A stretch of 61,489 bases of DNA from a virus, in IMG/VR virus record IMGVR_UViG_3300042567_000475, positions 1 through 61,489 of that record; one strand, given 5' to 3'. This document shows positions 5,724 through 13,708 of this stretch, piece by piece. How positions within the stretch are numbered: position 1 is the first letter of the stretch; every line of letters begins with the position of its first letter. A program made the translations under genes and the position numbers. Under the pieces are notes generated by a model. The model did not search any database and was not told where the DNA came from. It was given only the letters and a program-made list of their open reading frames with translations.

Positions 5724-6517
5724 TACATTAAATTCCTATTTGGAATCTTTCTGTTTTCTACACTAAGCAATTCTCCTCTATGCTGTGCCTGCAAATCTTT
5801 TCTTACCCATGTCATTCCATAGGTATCTTCTAGATTTTCGACACCCTCGCGGCGTTTTAATCTTTCAGCCATGGACTGGAATGTTGGATCATCACTAAGA
5901 TTTAGGTTTGCATTATGAGACCATGGCAAGTCGTAGTAAGCTGGTGCGTTGACTAAAAGCATTCCCGCAGTGTTCCAATGCTCCTCCAACCTAGGACTTG
6001 CATTTATTAATTTTCCAGTGAGGCCGTAAGCAGGAACTGAGACACTAACTAATGGATGATCGACCTCTAGCATTCCACCTATCAGTTCTGGCTGAAGAAT
6101 CATATCTGAATCTACATAAAGAATAGCATCGTAACTAACAACACCTTCTTGTGGTGTTGCTTCTCCCCAATGGTGACCAGACATAACTCTTCTTCTTTGA
6201 GCAAACTCACGAATAAGATTACGACCAGTCTCTATTCTTATCCACCTATTTTGTGATGTTACTTCAGACTGCATATCATTTATAGAGTATGTCCAATAGT
6301 CCCCTGACACCTCCTTAAGGGCATCAATAACTCTTCCGAATGGTTCTAGACCTCTTTCATCCAATTCAAATGATGCAAAAAATTTAGTATTAGGGAACTT
6401 TTCCATAATAGAAAGTCTGTTGTCTAGCCACGACATGTCCTCGTTTTTATCACACTTCCAACCTACAAGTGGTGTTCCAATTACAAAGTGCTTACTGTAA
6501 TCTATTTCCTTAAACAT
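5723..6517 (-). CDS. GT-A type glycosyltransferase-like protein
   Basis: A 264-residue protein. The N-terminal half resembles a nucleotide-sugar binding fold. The line DAILYVDSDMILQPELI (about residues 130-146) has a DxD-type metal site (Asp136, Asp138) as in GT-A enzymes. GHHWGEATP and EEHWNTAGMLLVN resemble acceptor-side loops. It is the most downstream gene of the 5.7-10.3 kb cassette and overlaps its neighbour by 8 bases. Expected reaction: transfer of a sugar from an NDP-sugar; donor and acceptor unknown. The glycosyltransferase assignment rests on the DxD region and context. Confidence 0.65.
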   Translation of the reverse strand: MFKEIDYSKHFVIGTPLVGWKCDKNEDMSWLDNRLSIMEKFPNTKFFASFELDERGLEPFGRVIDALKEVSGDYWTYSINDMQSEVTSQNRWIRIETGRNLIREFAQRRRVMSGHHWGEATPQEGVVSYDAILYVDSDMILQPELIGGMLEVDHPLVSVSVPAYGLTGKLINASPRLEEHWNTAGMLLVNAPAYYDLPWSHNANLNLSDDPTFQSMAERLKRREGVENLEDTYGMTWVRKDLQAQHRGELLSVENRKIPNRNLM

Positions 6518-7118
6518 TTTTGCTCCTATTTCTTATTATCGCTGTAGCTGATAGGGGGCTACTTCTTTCTCCCCGAATAAATATTCCTACTATCTCCATA
6601 TTCTTATCGATGTACTCTTTTTGCTCATCTGTTGAGTAGGGAGAGGTCCATCCATTTACATTAAAACCTTCTAAAAGGTCAAGGGTATTGATATCGTTTG
6701 GTGCAAGAAAATGTTCTCCGCACCATGGAGCATGAAGATCCTCAATGACATATAATTTTGAAAATTTAAAAAGAGTAGAGAAAGAAACTTGCATCATCTG
6801 TGCCGTGTGCCCACCATCATCTAGAATAACGTCATACTCTCCTGTAATGTTGTTAAGCATCTGATCAACATTAAGTTGGTCAACTATTCGTATATCGCAT
6901 CCATTAATCGGAGTACTTGGGTTAATATCCCAACCCTCAGCTATAGAAGCCTTTGGCAACCATTCTCTCCACGCTTTCAATGACGCACCAGACTGTACAC
7001 CTATTTCTAAGAACCTTTTGATGTTTTTGCGATCAAAGTGCTTTTCATAAAAGTTCATGTACTCATGGTAAGTTGATTTATCCGTTCCATACTTTAGTCC
7101 TATTTTATGAAGATTCAT
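6510..7118 (-). CDS. SAM-dependent methyltransferase (sugar O-methyltransferase type)
   Basis: A 202-residue protein. It begins IGLKYGTDKSTYHEYMNFYE, the hallmark N-terminus of class I methyltransferases found in macrolide and polysaccharide loci. RFLEIGVQSGASLKAW (SAM motif I), DVILDDGGHTAQMM and LYVIEDLHAPW (metal/acceptor side) follow. Related enzymes methylate sugar hydroxyls. The start overlaps the upstream gene by 4 bases, so it is translated together with the glycosyltransferases. Confidence 0.8.
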   Translation of the reverse strand: MNLHKIGLKYGTDKSTYHEYMNFYEKHFDRKNIKRFLEIGVQSGASLKAWREWLPKASIAEGWDINPSTPINGCDIRIVDQLNVDQMLNNITGEYDVILDDGGHTAQMMQVSFSTLFKFSKLYVIEDLHAPWCGEHFLAPNDINTLDLLEGFNVNGWTSPYSTDEQKEYIDKNMEIVGIFIRGERSSPLSATAIIRNRSKNV

Positions 7119-7576
7119 TTGACAACATTCACCTGTTCTATGTAGTCAGAGCACACTCCATAAAAAGAATTTGGCATTCTTAAGTCTTTATATTGTTCTC
7201 CGCGTTCTGGTAAAACAACTATGCACTTATCTGATTTTATTTCTTTTCCTGGGTAGGCCCAGATAAAACCCTTACTTGTTAAGACTGCATCATCTTCGTT
7301 GTGGCTAAAGCAATTATAATAGTCGCTTCTTCTACAAAAGTCAAGGGCTAGAAGATTTTTACAATGAATCCATGCATGATCTCTAATACTATTAAGATAG
7401 CGTTCACTAATTTCATATTCAAGCATGTCGTGACCTAGAAATAAAGAGCCTTCCATTAACCACAAATCAATTTCAACATCATAGCCAAGCTCTAAGGCTT
7501 CATTTAAATACTCTGGAGAATTTTCTCTATCTATATTTGGACCGCTAATGTTTCCTCTATGAGAAATCAGTTTCAC
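7115..7576 (-). CDS. Glycerophosphodiester phosphodiesterase/PI-PLC-like protein
   Basis: A 153-residue protein from GTG at 7576 (GTGA overlap with the previous stop; a TTG at 7594 is the longer option). KLISHRGNISGPN, ENSPEYLNEALELGYDVEID and LFLGHD match the HRG, E-x-D and H of the TIM-barrel phosphodiesterase family. The chain is short (families usually 230 or more residues) and lacks the second half of a full barrel. Such truncated forms occur in capsule and surface-glycan clusters. Activity is uncertain. Confidence 0.7.
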   Translation of the reverse strand: MKLISHRGNISGPNIDRENSPEYLNEALELGYDVEIDLWLMEGSLFLGHDMLEYEISERYLNSIRDHAWIHCKNLLALDFCRRSDYYNCFSHNEDDAVLTSKGFIWAYPGKEIKSDKCIVVLPERGEQYKDLRMPNSFYGVCSDYIEQVNVVK

Positions 7577-8280
7577 TTCTCTACCTGCACCCAAATCCAG
7601 TTTCTGTGATTATCTCCTGGACCTGTTGGTCGAATGTCTGATTTATAATTTTTAAATCCAATCTTATTAACTAGGTCATCGGATAGTTCAGATTCATCAG
7701 TAATGCTTACATCTGCATGACCATTAGTAGTGATAGCATCATAAACATTATCATAGTACCCTGCAGTTTCTGTGTGAGCCTTTCCACCATATCCCATTTG
7801 GAAACAAAGTTTCCCACCTGGCTTAAGAATTCGATAAGCTTCTTTAAGAATGTTAAATCTAATTTCATGCACACAAATATGTTGAAAACAAATAACTGCA
7901 AAGAATACGTCATAAGTATTATCTTTAATCATACTGAGACTGTCTCCAGGTGTGGGGTAAAGGTTTGGCAACTCAATTCCATTATGCTCAATATTAATCT
8001 TAGCTTTATCTAGATTTGTCTGAGCAATATCTACTCCATCAATTCTTCCAAAACGATCATGAAATTCAATAATGTTTCTCCCTGGACCACAGCCATAGTC
8101 TAAGGCTACTAGTCCACTTGTATCAAAGTCTTTAAAAAGGTATGTGTCATAGTCAGGCCAGTCATTATGGGCATCATATGATCCAACAACAGGGTCTCTA
8201 TATGTTAGGGACCATGCTTCTGCATACCCCTCATAATGATCGTTTTGCATCTTTAAATAATCTTTTTTATTTTTCATCAT
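7573..8280 (-). CDS. Class I SAM-dependent methyltransferase
   Basis: A 235-residue protein. Motif I is VALDYGCGPGRNIIEF, followed by GVDIAQTNLDKA (SAM ribose acid), YDVFFAVICFQHI and ILKPGGKLCFQMGYG. This is the standard Methyltransf_11/25 plan. The substrate is unknown. It sits between the phosphodiesterase-like protein and the nucleotidyltransferase fusion with 4-base overlaps on both sides, so it most likely acts on the same small molecule or glycan. Confidence 0.85.
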   Translation of the reverse strand: MMKNKKDYLKMQNDHYEGYAEAWSLTYRDPVVGSYDAHNDWPDYDTYLFKDFDTSGLVALDYGCGPGRNIIEFHDRFGRIDGVDIAQTNLDKAKINIEHNGIELPNLYPTPGDSLSMIKDNTYDVFFAVICFQHICVHEIRFNILKEAYRILKPGGKLCFQMGYGGKAHTETAGYYDNVYDAITTNGHADVSITDESELSDDLVNKIGFKNYKSDIRPTGPGDNHRNWIWVQVEK

Positions 8281-9644
8281 GCCTCTCTGTTATTTTCTAA
8301 AAAGTAATTTAAATCTTCTGGAGTTCCAATGCCCCACATTTTTTCAATAAACTTTGGCCTAATCTTTTTGTTATCACTAACAGCTTCATTAAAAACTGGG
8401 CAAACATAAAACTCATTGTTAGTTCTAATATCCTTATCAATCATTTGCTTTGCATACTTTACATAGTCTGATCCATGCTTCCAGTAATAAACTCCAACTG
8501 TAGCGTTGTCAGATATTGGATTTTTCTCTGCTACCTCTACAATAAAACCGTTGTCATCAAGTCTTGCATAAGACCACTTTGGATGAGTTGCTTTAAAGGT
8601 CATTATTCCTGCATCAACATTAGAAGCTGTGAATGCATACATAGCCTCATTTGCATCCCAGTCCATAACCTGATCTGAGTTTGCAATAACCAATGGCTTG
8701 TCGCTATCAATTAGACTCTCTGCAAGAAGGGTGGTGCAGGCAGCACCCTCTGTTATCCCATCAACCTGAACAATGTCACAACCTGGGGCAATAAGGTTTA
8801 GCACTTGCTTTAAATTATATTTTTCATAATGTTCTTTTTGTACTAAGAAAATGTAATGAGCATCAAGATTAAGATTCTCTACAACCACTTGAATCATTGG
8901 CTTTCCATGTACTTCAATCAGTGGCTTAGGGAAGGTGTATCCAGCCTGAGCAAACCTTGATCCTGCTCCAGCCATAGGAATAAGAACGTTCATCTCTTTA
9001 TTAATCCATGGAATAGTTGCCTGATTCTCAACCTTATCCAGCATGTTTACAAACCTTTCATAGCTTAAATCATCAGAATTCTTTATTGGGTATAGTATAG
9101 CACCAGATGCCTTTGCACCCTCTCTTCCAATGTGAGAATCTTCAACAATTATTGTATCTCTTGGGTGAGCATCTAAGGCCGTCATACATTTCCAATACAT
9201 CTCTGGATAAGGCTTATGATGCCTAACATCTTCATTACTAACAACATAGTCAACAAGGTGAAGCAATCCTAATGAGCTTAATGCTACTCTGACGGTATCT
9301 CTAATGCTGTTGCTTGCCACTGCTATTTTATATTTGCGATCTCTTAACGCAAACATAATTTTGATTGCAGTTACGTTGTATTGAAAGTTCTCTAGCAATG
9401 CTATGGTTTCTTCTTGTTTTTGTTTCCAGATAAAATCATGTTGATCTATTGGCAAACCCTTTTCAATTGTAAGCATTTCAAGCTTTTTCTTTGTACTGAG
9501 TCCGTCATATTTTGCAACATGCTCTTGATAGGTTATGCAGTATTTTGGGGCAACAAGTGCAATAGCATTATTCAATGCATCAAAGTGCAAATCACGAGAA
9601 TCCATTAACACACCATCAAGATCAAAAATAACTAACTTATTCAC
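8277..9644 (-). CDS. Bifunctional HAD phosphatase - sugar nucleotidyltransferase
   Basis: A 455-residue two-domain protein. Residues 1 to about 215 are a HAD hydrolase with the catalytic DLDGVLMDS (8-16), VASNS (109-113), HHKPYPEMY and VEDSHIGREGAKASG, as in beta-phosphoglucomutase-like phosphatases. From residue 218 a nucleotidyltransferase begins with MNVLIPMAGAGSRF, then FPKPLIEVHGKPM and a WGIGTPEDLNYFL C-terminus typical of NTP_transferase enzymes. The predicted job is to dephosphorylate a sugar or polyol phosphate and activate a related one as an NDP-sugar. The fusion suggests two steps of one pathway. Confidence 0.85.
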   Translation of the reverse strand: MNKLVIFDLDGVLMDSRDLHFDALNNAIALVAPKYCITYQEHVAKYDGLSTKKKLEMLTIEKGLPIDQHDFIWKQKQEETIALLENFQYNVTAIKIMFALRDRKYKIAVASNSIRDTVRVALSSLGLLHLVDYVVSNEDVRHHKPYPEMYWKCMTALDAHPRDTIIVEDSHIGREGAKASGAILYPIKNSDDLSYERFVNMLDKVENQATIPWINKEMNVLIPMAGAGSRFAQAGYTFPKPLIEVHGKPMIQVVVENLNLDAHYIFLVQKEHYEKYNLKQVLNLIAPGCDIVQVDGITEGAACTTLLAESLIDSDKPLVIANSDQVMDWDANEAMYAFTASNVDAGIMTFKATHPKWSYARLDDNGFIVEVAEKNPISDNATVGVYYWKHGSDYVKYAKQMIDKDIRTNNEFYVCPVFNEAVSDNKKIRPKFIEKMWGIGTPEDLNYFLENNREA

Positions 9645-10288
9645 TGTTGTGGCCCTGCATGTCTATGCCATTTGTTATGCCTAACAATTGCGTTGCCATT
9701 ACACTTCATTACATATTTATTACGAACCCGCATTGACCACTCCACATCCTCTTCTTCATTCCACACAAGAGATTCATCAAGTGGTTCTTCTAGCAGTACA
9801 TGTTTCTTTACGATAAAAAACCCGCCAGAAATATACATGTATTGTGTTTGTGACCAATCATTATAATTAAGAGACCAAGCTCTTCCATGTCCAGGTTTAT
9901 CCCATAGGGACCAGTCCATAGGATTACGATAACCATTAATTAAATACTGTGGACAAGAACAAATATCCCAGTCTATTCCAAAAGTTTTAAAAGCTTCATA
10001 CCAACCTGGGTCAAAGACATGGTAGTCATGCAGAAGAACTACGTTATCATATCTAGCATTCTGGACTATAATATTTTTCTTACGAGTAATCCACTTTGGT
10101 TTTTGATTTTCATCAAAGTCTATGATACGAATATCTTCTCCATCAATACCGCTTGAGTCTCCACCACCAACAAAGATGATTTCATAGTCAGGGATATTAA
10201 GATTACGAATAGACAGTATTATCTCTTGAAGTCTAGCCTTATCTTCATAGACAGTTATTATTCCAAAGGTAAAAGGTATTTCACTCAA
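9641..10288 (-). CDS. Glycosyltransferase family 2-like
   Basis: A 215-residue protein. The N-terminal FTFGIITVYEDKARLQEII, YEIIFVGGG and ITRKKNIIVQNARYDNVVLL are the GT2 Rossmann-like part. LLHDYHVFDPGWYEAF replaces the usual DxD with DYH. YISGGFFIVKKHV and WNEEEDVEWSMRVR are the acceptor-side and catalytic ED regions. It is the first gene of the decoration block after the 92-residue gene and is coupled to the fusion enzyme by a 4-base overlap. Confidence 0.8.
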   Translation of the reverse strand: MSEIPFTFGIITVYEDKARLQEIILSIRNLNIPDYEIIFVGGGDSSGIDGEDIRIIDFDENQKPKWITRKKNIIVQNARYDNVVLLHDYHVFDPGWYEAFKTFGIDWDICSCPQYLINGYRNPMDWSLWDKPGHGRAWSLNYNDWSQTQYMYISGGFFIVKKHVLLEEPLDESLVWNEEEDVEWSMRVRNKYVMKCNGNAIVRHNKWHRHAGPQQ

Positions 10289-10563
10289 TCTTCCTCGCTC
10301 TCTAAGAATTCATCAAGATCTTCATATTCCCCATCTGGATCAACCCCAAACAGGCTACAAAGGAATTGCCAAGTTTCTTCAATTAAAGATAGACCCTCTA
10401 GTGTTGGGTCGGCAAGTTTATAGGAGACTGATTGTGCAAGTGGTATTCCAAGGTTGTTGTATGAAATAAAATCTTCAACTTCTGCATCGTCAATGAAGAT
10501 GTTTTTTAAGAAATGCTCTCTGATAAACTCTTCAATGATGTCACACTTCTTTTTAATTTCCAT
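10285..10563 (-). CDS. Hypothetical acidic protein
   Basis: A 92-residue helical protein with a very acidic end (DGEYEDLDEFLESEED). AAGGGAG precedes the ATG. It is the first gene after the SSB-unit terminator and probably leads the decoration operon. No family is recognised. Confidence 0.6.
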   Translation of the reverse strand: MEIKKKCDIIEEFIREHFLKNIFIDDAEVEDFISYNNLGIPLAQSVSYKLADPTLEGLSLIEETWQFLCSLFGVDPDGEYEDLDEFLESEED

Positions 10564-10586
10564 AATAGCTCCCTTGTTTATTCTTA

Positions 10587-10594
10587 ATTATACA
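10587..10594 (-). promoter_or_regulatory. Possible -10 box (TGTATAAT) for the decoration operon
   Basis: A perfect TATAAT preceded by TG lies 7 bases after the terminator hairpin and about 24 bases before the ATG at 10563. No clear -35 is seen because the hairpin occupies that place. Confidence 0.4.
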
Positions 10595-10600
10595 GTAAAG

Positions 10601-10624
10601 GGGCAGATCATTTCTGACCTGCCC
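10601..10624 (-). terminator. Hairpin terminator of the WhiB-SSB unit
   Basis: On the minus strand a 10-bp stem (GGGCAGGTCA with TGATCTGCCC, one G-U pair) closes on a GAAA tetraloop. It is followed by CTTTACTGTATAATT. The U tract is short, so termination may be partial. Confidence 0.65.
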
Positions 10625-10630
10625 ACAATA

Positions 10631-10807
10631 CTATCGGTATTTCTTTCTTAGCTGAGGTCTTAGCCCTGCCTTTACCAATGCTTGATATTCAATTGAATAA
10701 ACTTTTTCACTTGAATCCCCTGGCTTTCCTCCTAGAGACTTTCTCAAGTTACTAGAGGCTGCAGTAAAGGACCTTTCCAAACGATCAGCTTCGTCTGGAC
10801 CTACCAC
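10631..10807 (-). CDS. 58-residue basic protein, GTG start
   Basis: A GTG at 10805-10807 overlaps the SSB stop (TAGTG) and opens a frame to TAG 10631-10633. The product is a small basic protein (LRKSLGGKPG, ending RPQLRKKYR). It lies between SSB and the terminator, so it is the last gene of that unit. The family is not recognised. The position suggests an SSB-linked DNA role, which is only inference. Confidence 0.6.
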   Translation of the reverse strand: MVGPDEADRLERSFTAASSNLRKSLGGKPGDSSEKVYSIEYQALVKAGLRPQLRKKYR

Positions 10808-11199
10808 TACTCACCCCAGGGGTTGTCTATGTCTGGCATGACTTCCGACTTTAATGTTGAGGAAGCATTGTCGCTTCCCCTAGAGATTATTGATGGACCA
10901 ACGTCTGTTGCCTCAATTTCATAAGCGTAACCATTTGTTCCATCTTTACGCTGAAATGATCGGCCCTTTAGCTTTCCATGAACAATGACCCTCTGCCCTT
11001 TCTTAAGTGACACAGAGCCTTCAGCAAGCTTCCTCCAACAAGTAACATCAATGTATGTAGTGTCAGAGTCCTTCCATTCACCGTTAGCATCCTTGATACG
11101 CTCGTTGCTTGCAATCCTAAGCTTAGCAAGCTTATGGCCCCCAGCATCCTTTGTTTCTGGATCTGCTACTAGATTTCCAATTACCGTAATCATACTCAT
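10807..11199 (-). CDS. ssb: Single-stranded DNA-binding protein
   Basis: A 130-residue OB-fold SSB: ITVIGNLVADPETK at the N-terminus, TYIDVTCWRKLAEGS and KGQRVIVHGKLKGRSF in the core, YAYEIEATDVGPS at the end of the OB fold. The short acidic tip MPDIDNPWGE is a variant of the protein-interaction tail (usually DDDIPF). It protects single strands during phage replication and recombination. The start overlaps the upstream stop by 4 bases. Confidence 0.95.
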   Translation of the reverse strand: MSMITVIGNLVADPETKDAGGHKLAKLRIASNERIKDANGEWKDSDTTYIDVTCWRKLAEGSVSLKKGQRVIVHGKLKGRSFQRKDGTNGYAYEIEATDVGPSIISRGSDNASSTLKSEVMPDIDNPWGE

Positions 11200-11495
11200 T
11201 TTAAGAATCCATTTCCTCTAGTTTTTAATTTACTTGGTAGTGTGTCACCAGTATCAATGACTGGCTCTAGTGTAACCTTAACTCCGAAAGAAGTCAAGGC
11301 TTTTCTTATTTTTTCTAAATAAGCTACACAACGAATTCTTTCTGATTCGTTGTAATAGCCCCATTGTGACTCATAGAACCTGACTGCAATGAATCTGTTC
11401 CTTGGGTCAAGATCGTACTCAACTATGTCGATTACGAATTCATGTGGTGGTTTAATTGATCTTACTGCTTTTTGCATAGCCAATGTATAAATCAT
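11196..11495 (-). CDS. Hypothetical protein
   Basis: A 99-residue protein from ATG 11493-11495, which overlaps the whiB stop (ATGA) and follows GGAGACAAA. A longer start at 11522 lies wholly inside whiB and is less likely. The sequence alternates beta strands and helices (FVIDIVEYDLDPRNRFIAV; RCVAYLEKIRKALTSFG). No family recognised. Confidence 0.6.
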   Translation of the reverse strand: MIYTLAMQKAVRSIKPPHEFVIDIVEYDLDPRNRFIAVRFYESQWGYYNESERIRCVAYLEKIRKALTSFGVKVTLEPVIDTGDTLPSKLKTRGNGFLK

Positions 11496-11782
11496 TTTGT
11501 CTCCATAGTTATAGATGACCAAACATTAAACCATTTGTTCTTGTCTTTATGATTGTTAAACTCTTTTGATATCTTACCTTTTTCAAAGTAAACCCCTCCC
11601 CAGACTCCCCACTCTTGCCTACTAATGGCACTTGCAAGGCACTGTCTTTGTACAGGACAACTTTGACATAAAGAATCTATTGCTTGTCTTAAATCAAGGT
11701 CCTCTTCATATTTATCAAAGAAGAAGTTTGTATCTAAGTTTAAACATTTTGCGTCTAGCTTCCAATCTTTTTTAGGCATCAC
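11492..11782 (-). CDS. WhiB-family iron-sulfur transcription regulator
   Basis: A 96-residue protein with the four cluster Cys of WhiB proteins (Cys13, Cys39, Cys42, Cys48) and the GVWGG turn (59-63) followed by a Lys-rich tail. WhiB proteins bind a [4Fe-4S] cluster and region 4 of the primary sigma factor. The family is confined to actinobacteria and their phages, which is the strongest host clue here. Phage WhiB proteins can displace host WhiB functions. It is co-transcribed with SSB. Confidence 0.93.
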   Translation of the reverse strand: MMPKKDWKLDAKCLNLDTNFFFDKYEEDLDLRQAIDSLCQSCPVQRQCLASAISRQEWGVWGGVYFEKGKISKEFNNHKDKNKWFNVWSSITMETK

Positions 11783-11991
11783 ATCACCGACTCAGGAAGA
11801 TCCCAACCCTGATCGATGCATGGGTAAACTGTTTTCCTATACCACTGCATCGTTGACTTATCAAAGAATCCTACATGCAAGTACTCTGCATAGTCATCTT
11901 TTACAAGGTGAATTATATCCCACCCATCCCAAGATAAGCTAGAGTTTTTACTTACGATCTCTTCAGCATCATTCTGATTGGATACTATCAT
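11779..11991 (-). CDS. Hypothetical protein
   Basis: A 70-residue protein (SWDGWDIIHLVKDDYAEYLH; QWYRKTVYPC). Its stop overlaps the whiB start by 4 bases and its start overlaps the membrane-protein gene by 23 bases. No motif is recognised. Confidence 0.55.
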   Translation of the reverse strand: MIVSNQNDAEEIVSKNSSLSWDGWDIIHLVKDDYAEYLHVGFFDKSTMQWYRKTVYPCIDQGWDLPESVM

Positions 11992-12241
11992 TGTTGAATA
12001 CCTTTCCAGTTATGACATATACAAAATATATCACCAGTAGCTCTAAGGCAAACCATAAGATAAAGCCTATCTGATTGGTAGCAATTCCGTACCACAAGAT
12101 AGTAACCATATGAATGACCCACGCTATTATTAACAGGACGAACTTTTTAATACTTGATTTTTGAAACATTGAAGAGTACACCATTATATATAAAAGTGCA
12201 ACTGCTCCAAAGACTATAAGAGACCAGGTGTTAAGACTCAT
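11969..12241 (-). CDS. Small membrane protein, three predicted segments
   Basis: A 90-residue protein with hydrophobic stretches near residues 6-24, 34-52 and 58-77 separated by short basic loops (FQKSSIKK). Small phage membrane proteins of this size may be holins or superinfection-exclusion proteins. The lysin gene is far away at 60.4 kb, so the holin idea has no context support. Confidence 0.6.
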   Translation of the reverse strand: MSLNTWSLIVFGAVALLYIMVYSSMFQKSSIKKFVLLIIAWVIHMVTILWYGIATNQIGFILWFALELLVIYFVYVITGKVFNNDSIQSE

Positions 12242-12602
12242 AAATTTCCTCTATTGTATGTATTACTTTCTTTATACCAGAGCTTTTAATAAGCTCGTTG
12301 CAGACACAACATGGTTTACTATTCCTGTCTATACCCTGCCGATTAACCCTTGCAACATAAAGAATGGCTCCTCTAGAATTGCTACCTGCTTCACGCAAGG
12401 CAACTTCCTCAGCATGTCTGGAGCAATGAACCTTGATAAGTTCTTCTGGAATGTTGTGAGGGTGATTCTTAAATCTATTAAATCCTGTACCAACAACACG
12501 ACCAGACTTTACAATGATTGCTCCATGCTTTTTGTTTTCTTCAGATTTTTCAGCAAAGTATCTAGCCATGTTGAGAAATGAAACATCTTTGTTTGATAGC
12601 AT
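12231..12602 (-). CDS. Cytidine/deoxycytidylate deaminase family
   Basis: A 123-residue zinc deaminase. CSRHAEEVALREAG provides the zinc His and catalytic Glu, PCCVCNELIKSSGIKKV the two zinc Cys, and KHGAIIVKSGRVVGTGFN the N-terminal strand pair. dCMP deaminases feed dUMP to thymidylate synthesis, but this compact form could also act on other cytosine derivatives. It overlaps both neighbours. Confidence 0.85.
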   Translation of the reverse strand: MLSNKDVSFLNMARYFAEKSEENKKHGAIIVKSGRVVGTGFNRFKNHPHNIPEELIKVHCSRHAEEVALREAGSNSRGAILYVARVNRQGIDRNSKPCCVCNELIKSSGIKKVIHTIEEIYES

Positions 12603-12949
12603 TATGATCTAAAGATCCCTACTTCAATTCCAGCAAGCTCTGCTTCAGCGGTAATTCGTGAAGGCTTGTCATTTTTATTTGCAAAGTGGGCAAAATAAGA
12701 AACATAAGATATATTCTCAGATATATAACTTGCTGGCAATTTTTTAAAAATAACTTTGAACCCTTTTTGTTTTAGATAATTCTCTGCAGAGTTACAAAAA
12801 GCAGCAGTAAAACTATTAATCTTATGTGGTCCAGCAGACCATACCTCTATAACGTTTTCGTTATTAGGCTGTGAAAGTGCTACACCCATAGCTCTCATGA
12901 ACACTTCGTAGTCTGTGAAACCTTTAGTTCCCTCAACTGCAATAATCAT
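12602..12949 (-). CDS. SLOG/Rossmann-like conserved phage protein
   Basis: A 115-residue protein. It opens MIIAVEGTKGFTDYEVFMRA, which resembles the first strand-loop-helix of DUF2493/SLOG nucleotide-binding proteins. IEVWSAGPHKINSFTAAFCN then stands where SLOG proteins have their glycine-rich turn. SLOG domains bind nucleotides or NAD derivatives. The match is by eye. Substrate unknown. Confidence 0.55.
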   Translation of the reverse strand: MIIAVEGTKGFTDYEVFMRAMGVALSQPNNENVIEVWSAGPHKINSFTAAFCNSAENYLKQKGFKVIFKKLPASYISENISYVSYFAHFANKNDKPSRITAEAELAGIEVGIFRS

Positions 12950-12951
12950 TT

Positions 12952-13245
12952 TTATACTTTCTCTAGTCCTGCAATAATTTCCATAATCTCAGACGGTAGC
13001 AAATCAGAGTTGAGTTCGTCAACTTTAGATCCACTATCAACGTCTATTGAGGAGTTCCTATATGGTGCTCTCATAAGACTATCTTTTTGTTTCCAATACG
13101 CCATCTTATTATATACATAGATGGGTATAATGTCAATAGATTCTTCTATCACCTGTTCAGTATTTTTGCATTTAAAAAGAAAAATACTAAAAAGTATAAT
13201 CTGTGTGATAGCAATAGGAATCCATATTAAAAACATGGGGGTCAT
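12952..13245 (-). CDS. Membrane-anchored protein, unknown function
   Basis: A 97-residue protein with one N-terminal hydrophobic segment (about residues 4-24) followed by a Lys/Cys stop-transfer and a polar cytoplasmic or external domain. Part of the promoter-13.7 kb unit. Function unknown. Confidence 0.55.
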   Translation of the reverse strand: MTPMFLIWIPIAITQIILFSIFLFKCKNTEQVIEESIDIIPIYVYNKMAYWKQKDSLMRAPYRNSSIDVDSGSKVDELNSDLLPSEIMEIIAGLEKV

Positions 13246-13247
13246 AA

Positions 13248-13682
13248 TTAGCCGTCTTTCATACTGTCAAGGATCATTAACAGTCTATTTAGGTCTCTTT
13301 GAGTCAAAGAATGTGCATCTATTGGCTTGGCATTCTCATTATTGATTTGCCCGTTTACAACTTCTGCTTCGTAAAAAATATTATCATGAACCCAATATGC
13401 TTTTCTTTCTAATATTGCGACACGAATAGTATTTTTTCTTCTTATTCTATCTAGTTGACTTTTTGGAGAGTTGTCATTGAAAATTGCTTCAAGGTCATGA
13501 ATCATTGGTTCCATTCCAATGTTCTTGTTCTGGATGGACATAATTCTATTCGACTCTTGCTTTAGAGCCTTTAAGGATGGATTCAGTCGTGATTTGATCG
13601 TAAACAAAATCATGCTCAAATTTATTACGTTTATTGCTACTATGCTTAACCATGCTTTGTAGATTACTGTGCTGTCCTTCAT
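13248..13682 (-). CDS. Membrane-anchored protein, unknown function
   Basis: A 144-residue protein with an N-terminal hydrophobic segment (about residues 10-28). A basic, helical domain follows (RLNPSLKALKQESNRI; RRKNTIRVAILERKAYWV). GGAG lies 9 bases before the ATG. First gene of the unit driven by the promoter at 13.7 kb. Two consecutive single-pass proteins suggest a membrane complex. Confidence 0.6.
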   Translation of the reverse strand: MKDSTVIYKAWLSIVAINVINLSMILFTIKSRLNPSLKALKQESNRIMSIQNKNIGMEPMIHDLEAIFNDNSPKSQLDRIRRKNTIRVAILERKAYWVHDNIFYEAEVVNGQINNENAKPIDAHSLTQRDLNRLLMILDSMKDG

Positions 13683-13708
13683 CCATTACATCTCCTTTAG
13701 TTAGATAT

